NCBI GenBank assembly: GCA_934047225.1
Contig: OW203991.1
Coordinates: forward strand, 5,332,001 to 5,396,000
Reading direction: 5' to 3'
DNA length: 64,000 nucleotides
DNA from: Ypsolopha sequella
Taxonomy: Eukaryota > Arthropoda > Insecta > Lepidoptera > Ypsolophidae
This document shows positions 1 through 11,301 of this stretch, piece by piece. The notes beneath the pieces are model-generated. The model saw only the letters and a list, made by a program, of their open reading frames with translations, had not been told where the DNA came from and searched no databases. Position numbers and translations under genes: made by a program. Within the stretch, counting starts at the first letter, position 1. The number at the start of each line of letters is the position of its first letter.

Positions 1-132
1 ACAGTAAATACATAGTATTGATCGTTATTCCTGTCGTAAATGTAGGTTATTTCTCTGCCATTTACTCTGTGAAGTTTACTTATTGCCATTGTAGTGTCTT
101 TGTTGAATTTATATTTAACCCTTTATAAGGCA

Positions 133-390
133 GTGGCAATATACAATGTGTAACCGAAAGGTGTAACCATATTTGAAGGGCTTATTCAGTCAATGAATAA
201 GTGAACCCTGAAATCTCACAAAATCTGTCCTTCCATACATTTCGGCTGAGCGGCATTGCATTTTCCTATGAAGCGAGTAATTTTTTTTGATCTACAGGAT
301 TTATTTCATAGTAAAAGTTGTTCTATACCATTGACTGAATAAGCTCTTCAAATATGGTTACACCTTTATGTTACACCTTGTATATGCCAC
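133..390. mobile_element. MITE, GTGTAACC palindromic family, copy 1
   Basis: Inverted ends start GTGGCA and share AGGTGTAACCATATTTGAAG and TTATTCAGTCAATG. The 258-bp element has no ORF. The other copy is at 54371-54621. Confidence 0.8.
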
Positions 391-604
391 CACAATTTTT
401 ATGACAGACTGCAAAAAAAAAAAGAATTATCCAATTTGCATTTTTGGCTCAAAGTTAATAGAAAAAAGGGATAATCAACAAAAAAAGCACAAAAAACCGA
501 ATTATAATAAAAAACAAATTTAATAATAAAAATTATTAAATATATATTATAATATGATTACCTACATAAGCTCATTTTCTCTGCCTAGTGACTAAATTAG
601 AAAA

Positions 605-1265
605 AGGAATGCTTCGGTGGTTTGGACATACACCTATAGAGAGGATGAATAAGTACAGTGACGAAAGAAACTTATAGTGCGCAAGTGGAAGGTCCAGCTC
701 GACCAGGCCGCCCTAGAAGGACGTATGCTGACCAAATTGGCGACATACTGAAGAAGGGCAATGTCAATAGTACTCGGAATAGAAGAGCTTATATAATAAC
801 AGTAAAAATTTTATTAACGATAAACAAATACATTTTTGCGGGTACAAGGAAAATACTTCGGTCGTCACCTGCATCTCATCACTGCGCCTCGCCATACTTG
901 CCAGTTTCCCGTAGACCACGAGACATGCAACTGTCTCGAAACGTCGGGCGTCCCCCTTTTCGTAAAAAGGTAAAAATTGATCGCGGTAGACCCGATTATA
1001 TATATTATAATGTAAACAAATACATGTAATGTAACATTCAATAAAAATTTAATTAACATAATAAACAATGTAAAAGTAAAATGCAAATAAATATAATAAT
1101 AAATAAAAAAACAAGGTCCCTGAAAAATTCAAATCGGGGAAACTGGAGTAAAAAAAAAAAAGTAGAAGAGCTTGTATAACTAGACTGATAGATGTGGAAG
1201 AGACGAAATATGGAAATCTGTAGTCTCTGCGTACCACTCTGGAAGACAGGCGTGAGTGTATGTAT
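605..1265 (+). pseudogene. LINE C-terminal remnant split by a Penelope fragment
   Basis: A degenerate non-LTR retrotransposon tail of the FGHVERM type: a GPARPGRPRRTYADQIGDIL segment at 605-796 continues at 1163 with the RDCMTRLIDLEE-like part and ends near GTGAGTGTATGTA. The closest copy here is at 19443-19790. The reading frame is broken by a stop and by the insertion. Confidence 0.75.
797..1162 (+). mobile_element. Penelope-like 3'-end fragment
   Basis: Flanked by a 17-bp duplication with one mismatch (TAGAAGAGCTTRTATAA, 780-796 and 1163-1179). It shares about 150 bp with the 3' end of the element at 32200-32858, including CTTCGGTCGTCACCTGCATC and TCGCGGTAGACCCGAT, and ends in a poly-A run. 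All coding sequence is missing. Confidence 0.78.
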
Positions 1266-1495
1266 GTATATTTAAAGATGATAGTTGTGTCTAATGAAAG
1301 AGGCACTCACTCTAGCATAGCATAATTGGCCCTGTCATTCAGTGAGACTAGAGAAATCTTTAAAATTTTCCTATAAATAACGTAGCTATTATAAACCATA
1401 AGCCATCATCATGTCAAAAAAAACATTTTATTTATTTATAACACTTTTCACATTTACAAAAATAACTTAAAAGATTAAAGAAACAATTAAACATG

Positions 1496-1556
1496 GTGTA
1501 CAAGGGCGGCACTCATTGCTAATAGCAATATCTTCCAGGCAACCCTTGGTAGCTAA
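1496..1556 (-). repeat. LINE 3'-tail fragment
   Basis: On the minus strand it reads GTTGCCTGGAAGATATTGCT, then GAGTGCCGCCCTTGTAC, the common lepidopteran LINE tail also seen at 15840, 21885 and 23768. Confidence 0.55.
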
Positions 1557-2208
1557 CAGAAAGATGAACAAATTAACATGTGGAGGTGTAAATACTAATC
1601 AGAAAATAATAGGGAGATCAAGATTAAAATATAAACCTAAATATCTATGACATAAACTTACATATAAAAATACATGAACATACTTAAATAAATGAATACA
1701 TACCTATAAAATATACACATACATTAAATAATAATCATAATCATTTTATTCATAAGTTTCATTACATGTCAATAGAATTAGATATATTAGATGTCAAAAA
1801 TTTACACAATCACATATAAAAAAAATATAATATAAAAAAATATGTACCTAAGTACAGCCGTACAAAATAATTAAATTAATTATATATTGAATGGATGTCA
1901 AACATTTGACAGGTAGGTAAGTCATCCTACCCTACTTTTAGTATTATCTAAAAAGTCCTGCAGACAGTAAAAATAAACATACAATACATTTATACATTTA
2001 ATTTTCATAAAGTACGAGTATTCTGGAACAATTAAAAACTGATTTCTTTGATGGGTATTTAATTCGTTCGTCAATCAAAATTAGCTCGGAGGCTTTGATT
2101 ACACCGAGAACGGAACAACACTCCAAATTCAAATAGTTTATTTTGTAAGTAGGTATACATAATACACTTTTTACGAGTCAAATTTAATCTTATAAAAATA
2201 TATGTAAT
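1557..2208. other. AT-rich stretch, no gene seen
   Basis: Mostly A/T runs with many stops in all frames. No repeat boundary identified. Confidence 0.6.
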
Positions 2209-2566
2209 AATAGTAGTTTATGCTACGAGGGCGAAAAGGAATAAATTACGAGGACGTTTAAACGTAACCGAGTAATTTATTGCTCTTACGCCCTTGTATC
2301 ATACTACGTTTTTCAATGCATAGTGTGAGGAAATAAAACAAATATAATCTTGTGAACTTTAAATTATGATTGGCTCAAAAGGACTGTATCCAGAGCCGTT
2401 AAACAGTGGAAAAAAAAGTATAACATTTATGCTACACAGAAAAGGTTGCAGGTTCTCGTAAATAAATTAAAAAATATATATAATTAAGCCCTAGGGCAAA
2501 ATAATCGACTTTCTGTTCGGTTTTGATGCATAAAAAGTGGGCCTTTACGAGCACTTGCATTGAAAA
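2209..2566 (+). mobile_element. 390-bp hairpin family, copy 1
   Basis: Begins AATAGTAGTTTATGCTACGA and ends GAGCACTTGCATTGAAAA. The terminal hairpin is shortened. The family is described at 4763-5156. Confidence 0.85.
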
Positions 2567-2868
2567 ATAATAAATGTACTTATTACCGAGAAAAAATCCG
2601 CAGGCCCACTTTTCGCCCGTATTGCAATGGTGATGAGAGCGAAATGCGGGTCTGCGGCAATTTCTTCGATAGTACATGAACTAAATTAAGGGTAAAATTA
2701 CATACTCCTATTTCTCTACTCATCTCAATAGAAATATGAACAAGCAATGGCGACAATAGGAATGTAAACAATCGATCTAGTAAAATGGTAGGTTATTCTC
2801 CGGCCAATGACTCCTCAAGCACTTAACATGTAATAGGCGGTAAAACTTATTACACTTACCTTTGTTAA

Positions 2869-3376
2869 CCCTTAAATGCATGAGAATTATTTTTGTATGG
2901 AATTGAAAACAGTAATAGAAAAAAAACAAAAAAATATGAAAAAAATAAAAAAAATAATATTTCTTGATTGAAAGGGGGGTTTTACAAGTAAAAACAAGGA
3001 AAAAATAACAAATTCAATTTGCGATAAAAATTTATTTTTTTAATTTATCTTTTTTTTTATTGGGTACTTGTAAAGCTGAACTCTTTGTGACTTTAATATC
3101 AAAAAACTATAAAAATATATATGCAAGCACAATATTTATTCGATTTTTTTCCAAAAGCTCTCTTTAACGATTTTCCCGCCAAAATGCGGCAAAATACAAA
3201 AAAAAACAAAGGAAAATAAATGAATGAATTTTAAATAAAAAAAAAAAATAATAAAGTTGTTGCCAAACATATTTTTAGCTCATACAATCATATAATTATA
3301 AATTTTTACATAAAATTATGTAAATAATAAATAAAAATTCCTTTGTGCCGTTTTCGACCCAAGATGCATTTAAGGG
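2869..3376. mobile_element. piggyBac-like MITE
   Basis: TTAA target duplication at 2865-2868 and 3377-3380; perfect terminal inverted repeat CCCTTAAATGCAT / ATGCATTTAAGGG. TTAA followed by CCC is the signature of piggyBac elements. The 508-bp A/T-rich interior has no transposase ORF. Confidence 0.82.
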
Positions 3377-3486
3377 TTAAGTGGTATTACGTGCAGATAC
3401 GAGTACAAAGAAATACTCCTATTAGAATAGACTACGAACGCACTGTGGGTAACCCTATGTATCGAGTAACAAGATGGGATCAATTC

Positions 3487-4336
3487 TAAAAAACTACATC
3501 AAAATAAACAAGGTTGGCTGGGTGCAACCTTCAGCATTTTGTACATTCAGAAATTTTGTTTTTATTTTTCTGGTAAATATTAGGTATTTACATATGCAAT
3601 GCAATTGCCGTTTTCTATAGAGAATTTGAAGGCAACTCAATTTTCAGTACTATCATTTTTGCATTTTTTTTTAGGAATGACAAATCCAAATTATGTTATT
3701 TCTTATGTGTATGAATGAGACAACATTAAGCTAACAGCAACAATAATTTAATTTTTGCAAAGTGTGTCAGCTGTAAAAAATGATTACGAATCGTATCATG
3801 GAAATGGATGGCATTTAGGACGAACTGTTTTTGAAGATTTAATTTTTATCATCAAACTGAAAATAAAAATAAAATTTAATACGTAGATGTATGTAGAACC
3901 TTGAAATCAACTTTCAAATGAAAAATAAATAATTGAAATAGCAATTAAATTGCAGGAATTATGAACTCATGAATCTGTAAGATAATTTCGGCAATTTCAT
4001 ATGTAAAGACCTATTAAATGACGTCTATAGATAGGTAACAAGTAAGCCCTACTACTTTCGATATAGCGTATCAAAAGGTGCTTAAAAATAAGGTTTGCGC
4101 GTCCTATGTTGCTACTAAAGTGAGTCAGCCTGATTTTATAGAAGATCGATTTATTTGAAAAAAATCGATTCAGCATCGTTTTCAGCAAGAAGTTACCAAT
4201 TCGTAGTTGTGTAGAAACAAAACCTACATCAAAATAAGCAGAAGTTTATGGAAGCAACATTTTGTACAGTCAACAAAAAAAAATGCTCCAGGTTGCGCTC
4301 AGCCAACTCTATTTATTTTGATGAAGTTTTTTTTAA
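3487..4336. mobile_element. TIR element with repeat Z inside
   Basis: Imperfect inverted ends of about 50 bp: AAAACTACATCAAAATAAAC and GGTTGGCTGGGTGCAACC at the left; CAGCCAACTC and TTTATTTTGATGAAGTTTT at the right. The middle (3590-4015) matches a repeat at 55976-56366. Confidence 0.65.
3590..4015 (+). repeat. Interspersed repeat Z, copy 1
   Basis: Shares TTGCCGTTTTCTATAGAGAA, GAATGACAAATCCAAATT, CATTAAGCTAACAGCA and AATCTGTAAGATAATTT with 55976-56366; the right end recurs inverted at 57828-57905. Confidence 0.7.
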
Positions 4337-4762
4337 CACGTAAGCTCGAATCGTTTAAAATTAAAAAAGACGTTTGCTGACGTCACGTTTTTCTTGAACG
4401 TATTTTAGGAAATCATCGGATAAAAAAATCGAACTGTTCATCATCATAGATCTATTATTTTCATCACTTCGACACAAGTAAAACACAATCCTAATCTAAT
4501 TTTACCACGAGTTTCAATAAAAGTGGCAATTCTCTTATTGTTTGTTCCTATGATTTACCAAATTGTTTATCCTTTTTAGCTAAGCCCAAATTATAATATT
4601 AGTTGAGATTTATGTCGGAGGACGCTCGTGTCTACTATTGTACTACAGTGCTGTACACTAGCATAGATGCCAACGGCTATCCTTATAAGTCATGGTTTTT
4701 TCTTTTTATATTAAGCCTTGTTTTTGTATTATATAAAGATAATCTGCATGTTTAAGGAATAA
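4337..4762. other. No gene seen
   Basis: AT-rich intergenic DNA without recognisable repeats. Confidence 0.5.
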
Positions 4763-5156
4763 TAATAGTAGTTTATGCTACAAGGGCGCAAAGGAATAAA
4801 TTACGAGGACGATTTAAAACACGAGCGTAGCGAGTGTTTTAAACGTAACCGAGTAATTTATTGCTTTTATGCCCGTGTATCATACTACGTTTTTGAATGC
4901 ATAGTGTGAGGAAATGAAAACAAATATAATCTTGTGAACTTTCAATTATGATTGGCTCAAAAGGATTGTATCCAGAACCGTTAAACAGTGGAAAAAAAAA
5001 GTATAACATCTATGGTAGACAGGAAAGGCTGCAGGTTAGCCAACCATTGCAAACAAATAAAAAAAAAAAAAAAAAAAGCCCTAGGGCAAAATAATCGACT
5101 TTCTGTTCGGTTTTGATGCATAAAAAGTGGGCCTTTACGAGCACATGCATTGAAAA
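4763..5156 (+). mobile_element. 390-bp hairpin family, copy 2 (full length)
   Basis: The best plus-strand copy of an eight-member family. The first 125 bp (4767-4890) form a long imperfect hairpin: AGTAGTTTATGCTACAAGGG pairs with CCCGTGTATCATACTACG, with a centre ACACGAGCGTAGCGAGTGT. Then come GATTGGCTCAAAAGG, a GCCCTAGGGC palindrome and the end GAGCACATGCATTGAAAA. No clear TSD, no terminal repeat between the two ends and no transposase. The class is unresolved; a hairpin at one end with insertion between T residues is compatible with Helentron-like non-autonomous elements. Confidence 0.85.
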
Positions 5157-6655
5157 TAATATTTTTATCTTTATCTATCACGTTCCAGAACAAACTCTTC
5201 ACATATGTATACGTTCCCGACAAATACCTAATAAGCATAGAGCGGCCACGTCTTTATTGTCCAGGAATAAATTCTAAAATACCTCGATCCGCGGGACTTC
5301 TTTGGTTTTCGTGTGACGCACGCATTTTGTGATAATAACACACGCATCTACGCGGTAGCACGCAAGAACGGCCTCGACATTGCGGCGTAAACCTACTTCT
5401 GCTTATCCTTTCTAGTCCTTACTTCTTGAGGAATACAGCTTAGTTTAGGTTGTACAAGGCGTTGTATAAGGCTCTACATAAGTATAGTTATGTGGGAACT
5501 TCTTAAAAGCTATTTTGGGATGTTCGCGGTCTACCTGCTTGATAATGTTATGTCGTGAAATATGCGGCTTTGTTTATTTTTAGGGCTGTTTTATTTGTTT
5601 TGTATGCTGTGGTGGATAATTTTGAGCAGTAAGTGTATGAATGCCATAGAAAGGAATGTTCATATTGTGTAGAATGTTAAATACTTCTGTGTTTTGGCTT
5701 TAAAGGAATTTCTTCCACTTGTTGTTAGGTGTCAGTCTAAACCGGTATAAAAAACGGAAAATCTTTGATGACGTTGCATGTCCATTTCATAAATGTTTTG
5801 GAATTTCGTCTTGGGTTCTTGAAAAATTTTGTCGGTTGATTATAGTGCGAAATACTAATTTCGTTGTGGAGAGCATTATTTTTGATGCCTTTCAAATATT
5901 TTGTAATCCTTAACATTACTTTGTAATGCAATTGTATTATTTATATATGTTTAAGGCTTTTTAAAGCGGTAATAATTATTTAAAGGTGTATTATTTTTTG
6001 TAGCCTATAATACTTTTTTATTGTTATTTCCATTAATTTTAAAATAAGTTTAAATGTGTCCCAATTTTATTTACGTTTTAATTTTACTACTAGATAGATA
6101 GATAGATAAAAACCATACTCAAAGTCTCTTACAAAAAAAAACACAAAAAGTACACATTTATAGCTTAAAATATAACAAAATATACAAAATAACATTAGAA
6201 TCCTTAAAATAATAACAATCTTTGACACAGAGGCTGAAAGCTCAGCATACGCCACAGAATAAATAATCTGTGACAATATTCTACCAGTACCCTACTATAT
6301 GCTGGTTTACTTGACACGTAAATATTACCAGATGATAATAGCTTATACAATGATTAAAATATAGACAATTAACAAAAAAAACATGGATGAATGTAAAATT
6401 TATTACATTTGTTTAAACTGTCCACAATTGCCACTAGTGTATGATGATAGAACCGTACGTTTTGCACTAGCAAATATTTGGCTCCATATTTACCCTCGTG
6501 TTCTCTCTGTCCATATAATTCAAATTGGAATGTGTCCCAGACGGTCAGGCGGACGCATCCGACCGAGTAATGTGCCTAATTGACCCAGCCTAGTGTTGTG
6601 CCTTACGTCGGTCGTCCTACGTGACCCCTATATCACGCTCAGGTGTTTCAGACAG
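5157..6655. other. 1.5 kb without a recognisable gene
   Basis: Unique-looking AT-rich DNA. It includes a short GATA microsatellite at 6091-6108. Small ORFs here have no recognisable similarity. Confidence 0.5.
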
Positions 6656-6657
6656 TA

Positions 6658-6735
6658 TAAGGGTTATGTAAATACTTTGGGAGGTAATTTATTTACAGGG
6701 TTATGTAAATACTTTGGGAGGTAATTTATTTACGA
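6658..6735 (+). repeat. Tandem duplication, two 38-bp units
   Basis: GGGTTATGTAAATACTTTGG plus GAGGTAATTTATTTAC occurs twice in a row with no mismatch. Confidence 0.9.
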
Positions 6736-7810
6736 CTTTAACCATATTTGGTAATGATGCCTGGTAGGCTGATTTTAAAACAAACAACAAACATGAACAT
6801 GCCTCCCCCCAAAACGTCCAGAAATTAATTTGACTATTTGACTCAACTTCCCGATTCGATTTGGGTGCACTTTTACACAGTATAGGTATATAAGGTATAG
6901 ATAAGTTTACCAAATGCATCTTAAGGCGCCTAAAAATATCCCTTTTTTACTTTGTGATAAACCTTGTCAGAATAGCCCCCCCAAAATCAAATCCTGGATC
7001 TCGCTTTTGTTCATCCCGAGAGGGTCTGAGGAGGGTTTTTTAAATAGATTATTAACTGCTAAAGTCTGAGCAATGGAATAAAAAATAGTAGAAAAGTAGA
7101 AAAAACTCAAAAGATTGAATTAAAAATGCTATACTTGAACCAAGATGAGCCCCCCCTCCGAAAATCGTGGCCTGTGACCTGTGTCTGTGTCGTGTCTGTC
7201 CGAACAACAAACGAAGTGTTCATTACAATGAAAAAAAAAAACATTCAAAAGGTTCCACTGGAAACATTCCAGAAAACTGTGTTCCGAATTGCCCCGGACG
7301 TGCGACGCGGGTTTAAAACGTGATAATTTCTCTAGCACCCGGTTCGGAATGCAATTTCCTGACTAATTGCTGGGACGCAAAGTTGAACTTTGTCGCCGTG
7401 GTATAGAGTTTGTTTTAGGTTAGCACAGGCGTTAATTGAGTTTTGAGAGCGAATTTTTCAGGTTTGTCTCTGAATTTACCTCGAGAGAAAATTGTGAAGT
7501 GTTTTTCAGTTTTCGTCGGTTTACGGTTATGACGTTATTTTCTCAGGCTTTTTTTGCCCGTGCTCTCATCCGGTGATGTTTACGGCATGAAATATATAAC
7601 TTATAACTCGAGAAGTTGAAATCCAGTTAAAGGATGTAGTTTTCACTGTTATGTTCGCGCTATAGTTAAAGAGAGCTGAGCAGTGACCATTTTAGTTAAA
7701 CGAGCAGGAGGAAATGGGACCAATGGCAGATCTTCCTTTAGTTCGAACGGAGCCAAGAGACTAGCTTTAGAATCGAGCCACGGTCTTGCCTACTCTTTAT
7801 CTATATATGA
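6736..7810. other. No gene seen
   Basis: Mixed-composition DNA with a few short overlapping ORFs on both strands near 7129-7338; none resembles a known protein. Confidence 0.5.
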
Positions 7811-7933
7811 GCAGGTAAATTGTCAAAGCCGTGAAATTATAACTTCACTGGGTTAGGTTACGTAAGATTAAAACCTAACAAGATTTTACTATTAATTTCA
7901 CTAGTTTCTCGGCTTTGACAACAATGTACCTGC
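7811..7933. mobile_element. Short palindromic MITE
   Basis: Ends GCAGGTAAATTGTCAAAGCC and GGCTTTGACAACAATGTACC (TGC) are inverted copies of about 30 bp around a 50-bp centre. 123 bp in all. Confidence 0.7.
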
Positions 7934-7948
7934 AAAATAATAAGTATA

Positions 7949-8337
7949 TTAAGAGGCTATGCGAATTTTATTTCTGTCACTCTCACTCCAAGCGAAAACA
8001 CGCTCAGTGCGAGAGGGGCGGATTCAGGGCGAAAGCGAAAAATGTTAGTTTTATAATTTATTTAAAAAAATTCTAAAATAGCTAGCAAATATTTCAAATA
8101 TTAAATCTCTAGATATTGTTGAAACACACCTAATAAAATATGTTTGAGTTCTGTATATGGTTCTTATTCGTCAAACGAGGAGAAAAAGTGTGTTTGAAGA
8201 CCTCATTTCAACAATTATTTCTATCGAGGAAAATTTATCCAAACATGTTTTCCAATTTCAAAACCCTAGATCATAGTCAAAATGCATATACCAGAAATGT
8301 ATTAAAATTGTCTGTGTATTTTATTTCTGACGGACAC
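7949..8337 (+). mobile_element. GGCTATGCG / TTAA MITE family, copy T1
   Basis: Shares CACTCCAAGCGAAAA, CGAGAGGGGCGGATTCAGGG, GTTTGAAGACCTCATTTC and AACCCTAGATCATAGTC with 24447-24859 and 37611-38025, in the opposite orientation. The left end follows TTAA; the right end is degraded. Confidence 0.78.
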
Positions 8338-8867
8338 TGATTTTTACTTTAATTAATGTTAATTTGTGTTGGATTTTAAATAAAAATCATAAAATTCATT
8401 TGTTTTTGTTAGAACTGACAAATTATAATGCATTTGTTATGAAACAATATAACAAATATAATTCGTTACACTGGTGATATAGATCCGCCAATCATCCGAT
8501 AATTATCGGATACCTATCAAGCAGCGTAATGATCTTGATACTTTCGAACCCTGGACACAGGTCGACTTAAGGTCGTCGGCGTCTACACTACAGCACCCTT
8601 AAGAAATTCCCACGGGATCGGCAGAAACGAGATCCATTGCGAGCAATCTTGTGGGGCGTCCGCCAGTGTTTATTTAGCGATAATGAGATCTCAATAGATT
8701 TATCAACTTCTATTTATACGTACAGCCAAGTTCTAAAATCGGCGAAGCGAAGAATTACGTTCTACCACGACGCCTTCAGCTTTAACTTAACTCTTATCAT
8801 ACCGTTAATAGCGACGATTTTTGATCGCATCGCGCATTGTAGAGAAAGATTATTTACTTTATAGTGA
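8338..8867. other. No gene seen
   Basis: Unassigned sequence between a MITE and the target duplication of the split hAT element. Confidence 0.5.
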
Positions 8868-8946
8868 GCCATAATTAGGATTACCAGATCCAATAACGTG
8901 AATTCCTGACAAAATCTCTGATTATTCAATAAATTTCCTGTCATTA

Positions 8947-9660
8947 ACCGACTTCAAAAAGGAGGCGGTTCTCAATTCGACTGTATGTTTTTTTTTTTTT
9001 TTTTTTTTGGCGTTGTTACTCCATAACTCCGTCATTTCCCAACCGATTTGAACAATTCTTTTTTTGTTTGAAAGAGTATACTTCCAGGTAGGTCCCATTT
9101 TGGGTTTGGTCATGATCTGATGAAGGTCTTCAGAGATAGGCAGTGGAACTCCTCAGAAAATGACAGCATATCTCTCGAAATTGAGGCAATCGCTATGTAC
9201 TTGGGTGCTGATTACAAGGTATTACTTGAAAATCGACATTCTTCCACCTGACCTTCGATCCTGGCTTCATCAACATATTCACCATAGAACTCTTCAACGG
9301 ATCAGAGCACATAACTCGAGATTGCGGCAATCACTGCGTTAGGGTGCTAATTCAAGGGTATTACTTGGAGATTATCAGAATTCCCACCTGACCTTCGATC
9401 CTGGCTTCATCACCATAGAACTCCTCAACGGATGACAGCACATAACTTTAGATTGCGGCAACCAGTTTGTGTTAGGGTGCTCATTGCAGGGCATTGCTGA
9501 AAATTGCCAGTGTACCCACCTGAATTTCGATCTTGGCTTCATCACCGTAGAACTCTTCAACGGATGACAGCCCATAACTCGAGATTGCGGTAATCATGTT
9601 GTGTTAGGGTGCTGATAGCAGGAAGCTACTCAAACATGGCTACTTATACTCACTTGAACT
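8947..9660 (+). repeat. Lepidopteran ACCGACTTC element with 131-bp minisatellite
   Basis: The start AACCGACTTCAAAAAGGAGG, a T run, CATAACTCCGTCATTTCC and GGTTTGGTCATGATCTGATG match a repeat I know as widespread in Lepidoptera. It passes into about 3.5 tandem units of roughly 131 bp (9160-9660; unit starts near 9310, 9441 and 9572), each with CTTCGATCCTGGCTTCATCA and CATAACTCGAGATTGCGG. An ORF at 9375-9575 on the minus strand is only the repeat read through. Confidence 0.78.
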
Positions 9661-9739
9661 TCGTTTCATATTAACACCACGTTTGCAAGAACTACCTATA
9701 CCTCACAATTTAACCCAGGAACACTAAAAAATGTGAAAT

Positions 9740-10104
9740 AAAAATAAACTTTTAACAAAAAAATAGCAACCGACTTCAATAGTAACAGCAGTCATTCACT
9801 AAAAAGTTAATAATAATTCTATAAAGACCGATGGTACCGTAGCAACACTTTTGCCGACTTCTTTCTTCCTGAAACGTTATGTTATCTAGAAGTCGGCGTT
9901 CTTATATTGGTTTCTATGTTGCTATATCGTAGGAAATACGCCGACTTCTAGATAACATAATGTTTCAGGAAGAAAGAAGTCGGCAAAAGTGTTGCTTCGG
10001 TACCATCGGTCTTTATAGAATTATTATTAACTTTTTAGTGAATGACTGCTGTTACTAATAATGACTGAAGTCGGTTGCAATTTTTTTGTTAAAAGTTTAT
10101 TTTT
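9740..10104. mobile_element. Foldback element, 160-bp arms
   Basis: Left arm 9740-9898 and right arm 9939-10104 are near-perfect inverted copies around a 40-bp loop. Both contain AAAAATAAACTTTTAACA, GCAACCGACTTCA, AAAGACCGATGGTACCG and TTCTAGATAACATAA or their complements. No coding capacity. Confidence 0.88.
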
Positions 10105-11301
10105 CATAAAAGTTTGATGTTAAGAGTATGACATAGCCAAAACAAAAACCAGTTCCGGGCGTGGCTTATTCTATTTTACGATAGCGCGCGGGGGGAAATT
10201 CGTCCCGGTCTCTAAGCTCGCGTCACCATAGCAAAAATACGAATAGAGTGGACGAGGCAGGGTCAAAAGCAATACGTATTTTATTTTATCTAATTTATTA
10301 GTGTATTTCGATCATCGTCACACGGCATTGATCCTACTTGCTATCACGTCGGGACGTAAATTTATTATGGTCGGCTAAAAGTGTTTTTTTGAGTGTTTGA
10401 TTTATCAGTTGACCCTCGGAACATTTCAGACACTCCTTTAGAGATACATAATAATATTGTGACGGTTAATTGTCACCATTACCCATTCTTTAAATATTTT
10501 TCGCCCGTTGAGCTGGTTTTACACTTGCGGGAAAATAAATTGGACCAAAAATTTCTTTACAAAAAATTTTTACTAAAGTTGTTATTACAAAAAGTGGAAA
10601 CTAACAAATATTCTCAGAAGGAATGCACCACGTCACTATCTATCTCACTGTAGCCTATATCAATTATGCCTCTCTCATTCAACCACGTTTAACTGCGTTA
10701 CTATCTCATTCCAACTCATTTTAAATAGCGTCACTATTTATCTCACTCTAACGCGTGTTGGCATTTCTAATGAACGTCAAATATTTTTACTGCCCGCCAC
10801 TCTTTCATTCTAAATTCTAATTATTTTAAAAAATACGCAGCTCCTTTGGTAGTAAAATAGCAATAACTTTTTTTTCAAAAGTAATACACAGAAATTGCCA
10901 GATCATTTGAAAAACAATATTTGATGAGCCGTTATTTAAGACAATTTGCAAAACTAACATAGGACATTTTTTTTCAGGGTGTGGTATCGAACTAACCTAA
11001 TTACAAAAAATTGCTCATAAATTGGGTTTTTATTTTTCTTCCTGATGTAACAGCATTTCAAGGTTTATTTTTGACTTTATCAATAGCATGACTATTCAGA
11101 GTTGCGCAACAAAAATTTTATTCTTAGAATTTAGAACTGGTTAGCTTTGACTCTCAAAAATCTATTCGAATTTATAAAAGTACCATCAACTCGAAGACTA
11201 TCTTCTTTTTGCTGAGGTCATAATTTGATATTCTGGTCAGTCATGAGCTGGCCTACCAGCCTTCCAAGGGAAAGCGTTGACTTTTGGGACACCTGTTTAC
11301 C
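10105..11301. other. 1.2 kb unassigned, inside the split hAT
   Basis: Contains an 86-codon ORF at 10393-10653 with no recognisable family. I see no terminal repeats. Confidence 0.45.

Noticed and set aside
658..1029. 123-codon ORF
   Set aside because: It fuses a LINE tail to an inserted Penelope fragment across the insertion boundary at 797, so it is a chance chimera.
9160..9660. Regular repeats suggesting a CRISPR-like array
   Set aside because: Units of about 131 bp follow each other without unique spacers, inside a eukaryotic transposon; it is a minisatellite.
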